From the NCBI GenBank assembly GCA_964230215.1, contig CAXRGQ010000016.1, forward strand, positions 496,001 through 560,000: a DNA stretch of 64,000 nt. Reading direction: 5' to 3'. Under the pieces are notes generated by a model, which saw only the letters and a list, made by a program, of their open reading frames with translations, was not told where the DNA came from and made no database searches. This document shows, piece after piece, positions 27,815-35,663 of this stretch (positions within the stretch are counted from its first letter, which is position 1; every line of letters begins with the position of its first letter). Both the position numbers and the translations under genes were made by a program. The stretch comes from JAUILH01 sp964230215. GTDB taxonomy: Bacteria; Bacteroidota; Bacteroidia; Flavobacteriales_D; JAUILH01.

Positions 27815-28396
27815 TCAAGATTTTAATCGCCGCATGCGGCTGAAGGTTTCTGGCGTCATATTTAAATAGGAAGCCAAGTACTTCTGCGGAATTCTAGTTA
27901 AAGGTTCAGGTATACGATTCATAAAGGCCTTGTAGCGCTCTTCTGATGATAACGTCATTAACTCCACTTCCCTTTTAACTCGGCCTATAAGAAGCTGTTG
28001 ATGTGCTATTCTACCCCAATAATTAAACTCTGGATACAAATCAAATAAGCGATCATAATTCGCTTTAGAAAACCGCATAAGTACAGTATCACTAAGAGCT
28101 TCTAGGTAATAATTACTTGGAGACTCATCCAAAAACGAATCGTACACGCCCGAAAAACTACCATCAAAAGAAAAGCCGATAACACGCTTTTCTCCATTTT
28201 TATCAATTAAATAGATAGCCAACACACCCGTTATCACTACGTAGAAATAACGTTCAATTCGACCTGGTTCACAAACAAAATCACCTTTATTGTAGCTCAC
28301 TTCCTCCCACATGGTAAAGAATTCGGAATGTGTATCTACACTTAATACAAGTGGATTAAATGCGTTCGCAACAATAGTATAATCAGCGTTGATCAT
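27815..28396 (-). CDS. Crp/Fnr family transcription regulator
   Basis: The 193-residue protein has an N-terminal cyclic-nucleotide-type jelly roll (about 25-120; VSYNKGDFVCEPGRIERYFYVV, VIGFSFDGSFSG), a long dimer helix, and a short C-terminal helix-turn-helix (PQKYLASYLNMTPETFSRMRR, about 168-190). It has the short form common in Bacteroidota, without the Fnr Cys cluster. The Arg/Ser pair that binds cAMP in CRP is not evident, so the effector is unknown. A 7-base inverted repeat lies directly before its start and may be its own operator. Its targets may include the DinB-like gene downstream. Confidence 0.85.
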   Translation of the reverse strand: MINADYTIVANAFNPLVLSVDTHSEFFTMWEEVSYNKGDFVCEPGRIERYFYVVITGVLAIYLIDKNGEKRVIGFSFDGSFSGVYDSFLDESPSNYYLEALSDTVLMRFSKANYDRLFDLYPEFNYWGRIAHQQLLIGRVKREVELMTLSSEERYKAFMNRIPEPLTRIPQKYLASYLNMTPETFSRMRRLKS

Positions 28397-28397
28397 A

Positions 28398-28421
28398 GCT
28401 CTAATGTATCTTTTTTAGAGC
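28398..28421. promoter_or_regulatory. Inverted repeat before the Crp/Fnr gene (possible autoregulatory site)
   Basis: GCTCTAA (28398-28404) and TTAGAGC (28415-28421) are perfect inverted arms with a 10-base spacer, starting 1 base upstream of the minus-strand ATG. The size and spacing suit a dimeric Crp/Fnr-type regulator binding over its own start and repressing it. Binding is inferred. Confidence 0.4.
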
Positions 28422-28465
28422 AAAACTTAATCCTTTTGACAGGGATATCTCATCATCAAGCATCA

Positions 28466-29332
28466 TTATGGTTGTAATTGAACCACAATTATATCTCCAT
28501 AATTCACCTTTGTATTATACATAACTGAGCATTCCACCCGCACCTTATTAGATTCTGATACTGTTACGGCACCAATAGCAGACACACTCATAGTAATCAA
28601 TTCATGAGAAGAGTTTAAATTTCCAGATAAGGTGTCCCCTACTTGTAAACTCATGACAATATTTCTGTCTACCATCAATTCTATCACCAAGGCATCTTTA
28701 TCCAAAACACTCACAACTAATTGATCTCTACCTACCTTTGCACCCGCGTTTACATGCACTTTTTCTACAATTCCGTCTACCTTAGATCGTACAATAACAT
28801 TAGTTGACACCTTTCCTTTTTCAGCAAGCAATGGTGAAATTCCAACTAAATACAATTCTTGTTTAAGGGCTTCATATTTGGACTTATTCAGCGCATATTC
28901 TTTTTTCATTGCCTTGTACTCCTTTCTGCTAACTGCATTTGATTTGAGCAAGGTATCCATTCTTTCCAATTCGCTTTTTGCCCAATCCATGGTGATTTTA
29001 GCTGTCATGTACTCCTGTTGAGTTTGAATCATATCTGGTGCTTTTGCTGAGTACAATAAGGATCCTTTGGATATTTTCATGCCGTCATAAATTTCCAGTT
29101 TCTCAATAAAGGCATCTGTCATCGAGTAATAATCTATTTTACCCGATGGCCTAGTTTTAACATGACCATACACAGTGTACATTTTACTTACTGGTAAGTC
29201 AAGCTCTTGAGGCGCAGTCACCTCATCGTTTATTTCCGTTTCAACATCTTCTTCTGCTGTCTTCTTTCCCGATGAACAGGACATTAAGCTTATTGCCAGA
29301 AAGGATGTTATAATATATAGTATTGCTTTCAT
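28466..29332 (-). CDS. RND efflux periplasmic adaptor lipoprotein (CusB/HlyD type)
   Basis: The 288-residue protein has a lipoprotein signal with Cys19 (SLMSC). A barrel-sandwich/lipoyl half (YGHVKTRPSGKI), an alpha-hairpin (about 95-165, AKSELERMDTLLKSNAVSRKEYKAM) and the second lipoyl half (VIVRSKVDGIVEKVHVNAGAKV) follow. The beta-barrel domain comes last. It links the inner-membrane pump to the outer-membrane channel in metal efflux. It is shorter than CusB and lacks the Met-rich start that binds copper. It starts 1 base after the stop of the pump-channel fusion gene, so the two must be one operon. Confidence 0.85.
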   Translation of the reverse strand: MKAILYIITSFLAISLMSCSSGKKTAEEDVETEINDEVTAPQELDLPVSKMYTVYGHVKTRPSGKIDYYSMTDAFIEKLEIYDGMKISKGSLLYSAKAPDMIQTQQEYMTAKITMDWAKSELERMDTLLKSNAVSRKEYKAMKKEYALNKSKYEALKQELYLVGISPLLAEKGKVSTNVIVRSKVDGIVEKVHVNAGAKVGRDQLVVSVLDKDALVIELMVDRNIVMSLQVGDTLSGNLNSSHELITMSVSAIGAVTVSESNKVRVECSVMYNTKVNYGDIIVVQLQP

Positions 29333-29333
29333 T

Positions 29334-32300
29334 TTATTTTGATTTAATTAATTCGTTCTCGATTTTAATTTGAAGTTTTTCATTCTCTTTAATGATATAA
29401 ATTGTGTGTGTTTCAATGCTACTCTGCACGTAGGTGTGTAGTTCTAACATGCTTAATTCGCCTGAAGATGTGAGCAATTCTACTTCTCCAAGCTGCGCAG
29501 AAATATCGCCCCGTTTTTCTTCATTATTCTCTAAGAAAGACTCAATGGATTTCAATTTATCTAGGTTGGATTCGTACCTATTGAACCACTGCTTATCAAG
29601 GATTGCTTTTTGCGCAGTAACTAGGTTTCTCTCAGCTTCTACCTTTTCTAATGCTACGTGTTTACCCTGATTAAATATGGGCACTATGACTCCTAGTTTA
29701 ATTCCGTTAAAATTGAAACGCCGATTAAAGCTTTGATGAAAATACCCCAAACTTATGTCTGGATTGTATTGAGCCTTAATCAATTTACGTTGTGCATCTA
29801 ACAAACTTTCTTTCCGCATGTAATAGGAACTGTACCAGTTATTGGAAGTATCAAATGAAGGATTATTAAACTGTGGGATTTGACTTACGTCTATCGAATC
29901 ACTAAAGTTTATACCTGTTAATTCACATACATTCTGCTTAGCTATCACTGCATTGTTATACCATGATTGTTTTGCATTACGAATTGTAGCGATGGCATTA
30001 TTAAACATCTCGTAGTCTATTTTAGTCATGCCCCCATGGATATATTTGCTATTTACAGAGCGCTCAATAGTTGACATTACACTATCCACTCTATCATAAA
30101 GTGCGATAATATCAATAGACATCCGATAGGCGAAGAACTCCCTATTAAGTGCAAAGGTGTTCATCTTACCATCCAATTGCTGCTTCTCTCGATAAACCTC
30201 CGTATTCACCTTTGCATAATTACGTAGGTGTTTATGTTTCCAAAAATCACTCAGGTTTTGATCGGCTTCAACATAAATATCTTGTTGAGCATCATTCATT
30301 TGACCGTACTGAAAACCAACATCCATTGGTGATACATTTACTTTCTGCCGTGCTTCCATTTCAAGCACTTGTATGGTTTTTTTGTTTTCTTCTATTTGCA
30401 ATCCAAATTTGGTTGATACATGGAGCAGCTCGGCGTAAGAATATACCTTATTACTGTCTGTTTGTGCAAAGGATTGAACTGCTCCTAACATCAAGACTGT
30501 AAGCACTGTGGTTTTACCCATACGTTTACCTCTGTTAATTAGGTAATAAAGAGCCGGTAGTACGACCAATGTTAAAAAGGTGGCACTAATTAAGCCTCCA
30601 ATTACAACAGTTGCCAGCGGACGCTGAACTTCTGCCCCATTGGATTCTGATAAAGCCATTGGTAAGAATCCCAAAGAGGCTACCATCGCGGTCATTAAAA
30701 CAGGGCGTAAACGAGTGCTCGCTCCCCGAACAATCAGCTCCTTCAGCGATAAATTACTTTCTTCTTGAAGTCTGTTAAACTCACTTATCATAACAAGTCC
30801 GTTTAAAACAGCCACACCGAATAATGCGATAAACCCAATAGCCGCAGATATGCTAAAAGGAAGTCCTCTGGCATATAAGGCGAATACACCCCCGATTGCC
30901 GAAAGTGGAACAGCAAAGAATATAATCCCTGCCTTTGTTAATGAATTAAATGCAGAATACAATAGAATAAATATTAACAAGAGTGCAACCGGTACTACAA
31001 TTATCAATCTATCCATAGCATTTTGCATATTCTCAAACTGTCCTCCGTAATATATTGTGTATCCTGGCGGCAATTTGATTTCACTATCTATGATACCACG
31101 CATCTCTTCTACAAGTGACGAGACATCTCTATTACGCACATTAACACCAATCTTGATCATTCGTTTAGCATCCTCACGTGAAATCTGCATAGGTGCTGTC
31201 TGATACTCCAATTTAACAAGTTGACCAAGGCTGATCATCTCGCCATGTATATTTTTTACCTGTAATTGTCCTAAATTAATCGTCCTCATACTGCGCTGAT
31301 CAATGCGCATCATGATATCAAATTTGCGCTCTTCTTCGTATACAACACCTGCTTCTGAACCAGCATAAGCGGTTTTAATCAAATTGTTAACCTCACGAAT
31401 GTCCACACTATAGATATTCAGTCTGTCCCGCAAGATTTTGATGTTCAGTTGTGGCAGTCCATCCGTTTGCTCAACCTTTACATCCCCAGCTCCATCAACG
31501 TTAATAATTCTTGCGCTTATCCGATCTGCAATACGTTTAAGGGAATCTGTGTTTTCACCACTGATCTTAATCACAATATCCGATTTAGCACCCGTCATTA
31601 ATTCATTAAATCTTAACTGAATTGGTTGTGTAAACTCAAATGAAGCCGAATCCATGGATTCCAATTTGTCTTTCATTAATGCTATCAGATCTTCCCTATT
31701 AGAAGCGCTTGTCCATTCATCCCGCTCTTTTAGAATAATCATGACATCTGCATCCTCAATTGCCATTGGGTCAGTTGGAACTTCAGCTGTACCAATTTTT
31801 GATACCACATGCTTAACTTCTGGAAAATTATCTTTGAGGATCTTTTCAGCTTCTGTGGTCTTACGAATACTCGTTTCTAACGAGCTACCTGGAGGAACTG
31901 AAAGCTGCATTGCTAAATCACCCTCTTCTAAGGTAGGGATGAATTCACCTCCCATATTACTAAATACTACTCCTGTAATTCCTAATAACATTAAACTGAA
32001 GGCAATAACCAATACTGGTAGCTTTAATGCGCTATTAAGAACAGGTTTGTACCAATTTTGAAGTCTTTCCACCAATTTATCGGACAAATTCTTCTTTTCG
32101 CTATATTTTCCTCCTAACACCAAAGACACCATAACTGGCACATAGGTGAGGGACAATAAAAGTGCTCCAAATACAGCAAAACTAATTGTCATGGCCATAG
32201 GTTTAAACATCTTGCCTTCTATGCCTTTTAATGTCATAATTGGCACAAATACCACAAGGATTATTAGCACACCAAATGCAGCTGATTTATATATGTGTTT

Positions 32301-33623
32301 AGTGGAAGCGTTTATAATGGAGCCTATATCTTTCCCCTTTAAAGTCTTCCCGACATGTCCTAACATTATTGCATGCAATACACCTTCAACAACTATCACA
32401 GCGCCATCTACCACAATCCCAAAATCAATAGCACCTAATGACATGAGGTTAGCCGATACGCCGAATAATTGCATCATGATGAATGTAAATAGCATGGCTA
32501 AAGGAATGACAGATGCAACAATTAACCCTGCTCTTATATTTCCTAAAAACAAGACCAAGACAAACACCACAATAAGTCCTCCTTCTATCAGGTTAGTGGT
32601 AACAGTTTTAATGGTTTTTCCAATCAATACAGACCTATCTAAGTAGGGATAGATGGACAAGCCTGGCGGTAAGCTTTTCTGCACCATATCTATACGTTCA
32701 TGAATATTGTTAATGGTTTTTGAAGAGCTAGCGTCTTTCAACATTAGAGTGATTCCGCCGACTACCTCACCCTTCCCATCCATGGTCATAGCTCCAAACC
32801 TCTTTGGAGCCCCAAAACGCACTTCAGCTATATCTTTGATTAAAATTGGCCCATCGTCCGTGGTAGTCACTAGGATATCTTCAATATCACTGAGTGAATT
32901 AATTCTACCGTCAGATCTGAGATAAAACGCATTATTTTCATGTTCTATATAACTGCCTCCAACACCTTCATTATTATTAACTAAGGCCTCTTCTATCGAA
33001 TTAAAATCTAACTGAAAAAGCTCCATCTTTTCAGGGTGAACAGCGACCTCATATTGTTTAAGTAGGCCTCCAAAGGAACTGATCTCGATTACGCCCTCAA
33101 TCCCCGCGAGCTGTCTCTTAACAATCCAGTCATGTATCGTCCTTAACTCCATCAGATCGTATCGATCCTTATATTTTTCATCTACAGATAATACATACTG
33201 GTATACTTCTCCGAGACCTGTCGTTATCGGCATCAATTCGGGTTTACCAATGGATGGATCAATGTCATCTCTTACAATATCTAACTGTTCTTTGACGTAT
33301 TGTCGAGCAGTAAGAATTTCAAGATTCTCATTAAACACAATCGTTACAACTGATAATCCATATCTCGAAATACTTCTCACCTCCTCCACTTCTGGAAGAT
33401 TAGACATGGCCATTTCAACAGGTGTTGTGATATACTGCTCCACTTCTTTTGAAGCAAGCGTTGGTGAAGATGTTACAATTTGAACTTGGTTGTTAGTAAT
33501 ATCAGGAACTGCATTAAGGTTTATATTTAACAATGCATTTATTCCTGCGATGATAACTGCCACAACCACAGCCATTACCATCAACTTATTCTTCAACGAA
33601 TAAGCCACGATACGTGACAACAT
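29334..33623 (-). CDS. Heavy-metal RND efflux pump fused to a TolC-like outer-membrane channel (CusA/CzcA type)
   Basis: Residues 1-1034 are a complete HME-RND pump: first helix at 12-32, porter domains, twelve membrane helices and the family signature DFGIVVDGAVIVVEG (about 400-414), whose charged residues carry protons. Residues 1035-1429 are an outer-membrane factor of the TolC type with long coiled hairpins (SLLDAQRKLIKAQYNPDISLGYF). The join (RGKRMGKTTVLTVLMLGAVQSFAQ) has an internal Met at residue 1035 followed by what looks like a full signal peptide. Thus the polypeptide could be cut after AQ, or the channel made separately from the ATG at base 30521. Such fusions are known in Bacteroidota. 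Substrates are likely divalent or Cu/Ag ions. The adaptor gene follows and a His-rich small gene precedes. Confidence 0.9.
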   Translation of the reverse strand: MLSRIVAYSLKNKLMVMAVVVAVIIAGINALLNINLNAVPDITNNQVQIVTSSPTLASKEVEQYITTPVEMAMSNLPEVEEVRSISRYGLSVVTIVFNENLEILTARQYVKEQLDIVRDDIDPSIGKPELMPITTGLGEVYQYVLSVDEKYKDRYDLMELRTIHDWIVKRQLAGIEGVIEISSFGGLLKQYEVAVHPEKMELFQLDFNSIEEALVNNNEGVGGSYIEHENNAFYLRSDGRINSLSDIEDILVTTTDDGPILIKDIAEVRFGAPKRFGAMTMDGKGEVVGGITLMLKDASSSKTINNIHERIDMVQKSLPPGLSIYPYLDRSVLIGKTIKTVTTNLIEGGLIVVFVLVLFLGNIRAGLIVASVIPLAMLFTFIMMQLFGVSANLMSLGAIDFGIVVDGAVIVVEGVLHAIMLGHVGKTLKGKDIGSIINASTKHIYKSAAFGVLIILVVFVPIMTLKGIEGKMFKPMAMTISFAVFGALLLSLTYVPVMVSLVLGGKYSEKKNLSDKLVERLQNWYKPVLNSALKLPVLVIAFSLMLLGITGVVFSNMGGEFIPTLEEGDLAMQLSVPPGSSLETSIRKTTEAEKILKDNFPEVKHVVSKIGTAEVPTDPMAIEDADVMIILKERDEWTSASNREDLIALMKDKLESMDSASFEFTQPIQLRFNELMTGAKSDIVIKISGENTDSLKRIADRISARIINVDGAGDVKVEQTDGLPQLNIKILRDRLNIYSVDIREVNNLIKTAYAGSEAGVVYEEERKFDIMMRIDQRSMRTINLGQLQVKNIHGEMISLGQLVKLEYQTAPMQISREDAKRMIKIGVNVRNRDVSSLVEEMRGIIDSEIKLPPGYTIYYGGQFENMQNAMDRLIIVVPVALLLIFILLYSAFNSLTKAGIIFFAVPLSAIGGVFALYARGLPFSISAAIGFIALFGVAVLNGLVMISEFNRLQEESNLSLKELIVRGASTRLRPVLMTAMVASLGFLPMALSESNGAEVQRPLATVVIGGLISATFLTLVVLPALYYLINRGKRMGKTTVLTVLMLGAVQSFAQTDSNKVYSYAELLHVSTKFGLQIEENKKTIQVLEMEARQKVNVSPMDVGFQYGQMNDAQQDIYVEADQNLSDFWKHKHLRNYAKVNTEVYREKQQLDGKMNTFALNREFFAYRMSIDIIALYDRVDSVMSTIERSVNSKYIHGGMTKIDYEMFNNAIATIRNAKQSWYNNAVIAKQNVCELTGINFSDSIDVSQIPQFNNPSFDTSNNWYSSYYMRKESLLDAQRKLIKAQYNPDISLGYFHQSFNRRFNFNGIKLGVIVPIFNQGKHVALEKVEAERNLVTAQKAILDKQWFNRYESNLDKLKSIESFLENNEEKRGDISAQLGEVELLTSSGELSMLELHTYVQSSIETHTIYIIKENEKLQIKIENELIKSK

Positions 33624-33658
33624 ATTTTAAAATTTAAATGTGAATAATCTAGTGAGCT

Positions 33659-34039
33659 CTAAATTATTGCTGGGGGTGGCCGATTGGCAATTTGGGGAAG
33701 AAAATTTCTTTGATCCCACTCAAAAATTTGATAATCAACAAGCTTAATCAATTCATCCCTCTCTATCGTTTTCTCAATAGCAAACGATAGTAGAACTGGA
33801 AGAAGGTTAACATCAATTTCTAATGCCGAATACGCAGAGCTATTATAATTATCAAGCTCACCTTCATCATGGGACTCATGCAGTACATATGCCAATTCAT
33901 CTACAATGGAATTCTTTTCAGAATGCACTTTCTCGTGCTCGCTAGCAGATAAACTTTGCTCGTGCTGATGCGGAATTATGGCGTGTAGTAAAATAATACA
34001 TCCTGCCAAATAGAGCGCTATGTGTCGCACATGATTCAT
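33659..34039 (-). CDS. Small His-rich envelope protein of the metal efflux operon
   Basis: The 126-residue protein starts with a hydrophobic segment (about 6-24, IALYLAGCIILLHAII) followed by HQHEQ, HEK and HESHDEGE motifs, able to bind metal ions. The C-terminal half is soluble and ends in RPPPAII. Small proteins of this kind often open metal RND operons in Bacteroidota; their job is not established, though metal sensing or delivery at the membrane is likely. It lies 35 bases before the pump gene on the same strand. A short stretch, SSAYSALE, also occurs in the palindromic insertion at 26266-26348; see findings. Confidence 0.65.
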   Translation of the reverse strand: MNHVRHIALYLAGCIILLHAIIPHQHEQSLSASEHEKVHSEKNSIVDELAYVLHESHDEGELDNYNSSAYSALEIDVNLLPVLLSFAIEKTIERDELIKLVDYQIFEWDQRNFLPQIANRPPPAII

Positions 34040-34247
34040 GTAAATGTAAAATAACGATATTTATATCAATTGTTTGTTACTCTTGTTACAAAAACTCCAT
34101 AAATCTTGTTAATTGCATAGGATTGTTTCATTAATTGCAACAGCTATACTTTATCGATTATAAGGTATTTATCTTAGGCTTATACGTGATTCAACGTAGC
34201 TAAAATTATTCCTGATATTTTCAAATTTGGCCTAAACATTAATTCTT

Positions 34248-35030
34248 ATGAAAACACTAATAATCTTATCTACTCTGTTAATATCATCTTCTTTATTTGC
34301 TCAAAACCATAAGGCATTTTATGAAAACGGTAAACTTAAAGAGAAAGGCAATCTTGAAAATGAAGTACCAACTGGCGAATGGACATTTTACTATCCAAAC
34401 GGAAATGTGAAATTCATTTGTGAATATGACAATGGAAAAATCAATGGAAGTTATCAGTCATTTCATGAAAATGGGAAGAAAGAATACACGGGTAGACTTA
34501 TTGACAATGAGACGAAAGATGGCAAATGGACAACCTGGAATGAGGACGGCGTTAAAATTGATGAGAGAACTTATACAATGGGTGTCTTGAATGGGACTTT
34601 GAGTGAATATTATGCAAACGGTCAACTAAAACACTCTGGCATGATGAAAGACCACAAAGAAGTTGGCGAATGGCTTGGGTTTTATGAAAGCGGTAAAAAG
34701 AAAACTGTTGGCACGTATGATGATGGTAAGGAAACTGGTGTTTGGTTTGAATACCATGAAAATGGCCAGATTAGTAGTCAGGTTGAATACTATTTAGGAC
34801 AACCACACGGAGAATACAAATCGTTTTATGAGAACGGAAAGCTTGAAACCAAAGGTGAATTTGAGCATGGCAATCAGACTGGTAAATGGGAGCAATACTT
34901 TGAAAATGGTCAGCTAGAAATGTCTGGTTCTTATAAAAATGGTAAGAAAGATGGTACCTGGCTAAGCTATAATAAAAAAGGTAAAAAGCTGACTGAAAAA
35001 TGGTATGGCTCCGGAACAGTGAGTAAATAA
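34248..35030 (+). CDS. Exported MORN-repeat (YwqK-type) protein
   Basis: The 260-residue protein has a signal peptide (1-18, ending LFAQ) and then about ten MORN-like repeats of roughly 23 residues (YYPNGNVKFICEYDNGKINGSY, FYENGKLETKGEFEHGNQTGKW). Databases often label the family 'toxin-antitoxin YwqK antitoxin', but here there is no toxin partner and the protein is exported, so that name would mislead. The beta-hairpin ribbon may bind proteins or the membrane. The gene stands alone, divergent from the metal operon, and ends 19 bases before a strong bidirectional terminator. Confidence 0.8.
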   Translation: MKTLIILSTLLISSSLFAQNHKAFYENGKLKEKGNLENEVPTGEWTFYYPNGNVKFICEYDNGKINGSYQSFHENGKKEYTGRLIDNETKDGKWTTWNEDGVKIDERTYTMGVLNGTLSEYYANGQLKHSGMMKDHKEVGEWLGFYESGKKKTVGTYDDGKETGVWFEYHENGQISSQVEYYLGQPHGEYKSFYENGKLETKGEFEHGNQTGKWEQYFENGQLEMSGSYKNGKKDGTWLSYNKKGKKLTEKWYGSGTVSK

Positions 35031-35049
35031 ATTCAAAATTTAAACATAG

Positions 35050-35074
35050 CAAAGGCGGCCCTCGGCCGCCTTTG
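35050..35074. terminator. Bidirectional hairpin terminator, copy 1
   Basis: Perfect stem of 11 bases (35050-35060 with 35064-35074) around a 3-base loop CTC. The stem is GC-rich (GGCGGCC) with an AAA/TTT base. It separates the convergent MORN and RDD genes. The same stem-loop recurs at 35607-35631. Confidence 0.8.
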
Positions 35075-35083
35075 TTGATTAGT

Positions 35084-35536
35084 TTATTGTTCTTTTATCA
35101 CGTATGTTTTCGGTAAACTATCATGCCACCCTATCCCCTTTTCCCCAAGGAACGAAAATGCTTCAAAAGGAATTAAGCGAGCAAACGATCGTCCAACAAT
35201 CTGTCCAATAGAAGCATTACCTCCTTGATGATTAACTACACGCGTACCTGTTACGTACTTTCCTAGGGTTTTACCAAGAGCAGCTTCCATAATTATGTAG
35301 TACGCTGTAATTATAAGATATTGAATGATTGTAGCATTCATTTCATCGCCGTGTGGTTCAACTAGGAGGCTGAATTCGCCCATTACTATATAGTTAGACA
35401 ATGCTGCAGCCAACAAGCCAGATGTAAGCCCATCTACGACGGCATTTCCAAATCTTGCTCCTTTACTAGCCACTTGTCGCTCGATATGGTTTTCATCTAA
35501 TTCTGCAGAGTCAATTGTTTCATTTAAATCAGTCAT
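35084..35536 (-). CDS. RDD family membrane protein
   Basis: The 150-residue protein matches the RDD family: an N-terminal charged part with R-x-x-N-x-x-VDG (RFGNAVVDG; the family's R and D in helix 1), two to three hydrophobic segments (about 32-48, 68-88, 120-135), and the ALGKTLGKYVTGTRVV motif typical of RDD proteins, with RSFARLIPF following. RDD proteins are inner-membrane proteins; a few act in ion exchange but most are not characterised. The gene is monocistronic, framed on both sides by identical hairpins. Confidence 0.85.
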   Translation of the reverse strand: MTDLNETIDSAELDENHIERQVASKGARFGNAVVDGLTSGLLAAALSNYIVMGEFSLLVEPHGDEMNATIIQYLIITAYYIIMEAALGKTLGKYVTGTRVVNHQGGNASIGQIVGRSFARLIPFEAFSFLGEKGIGWHDSLPKTYVIKEQ

Positions 35537-35606
35537 GTGTTTCTTTTAAAAATAAATAGCAGCTTAAAAATAGAATAATTTATGAATTCATTATCTCGCA
35601 TAATGC

Positions 35607-35631
35607 AAAAAGGCGGCCCTCGGCCGCCTTT
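35607..35631. terminator. Bidirectional hairpin terminator, copy 2
   Basis: The stem-loop has the same 23-base core as the hairpin at 35050-35074, with an A-run on the left and TTTT on the right. It lies between the dsbD-like stop (35664) and the RDD start on the minus strand, so it should end the dsbD-like transcript. Confidence 0.8.
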
Positions 35632-35663
35632 TCATAAGTTTAAACAAAATAATTATGCGCTAG

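Noticed and set aside
34248..35030. Toxin-antitoxin system (YwqK antitoxin label)
   Set aside because: The protein is exported and made of MORN-like repeats, and there is no toxin gene beside it.
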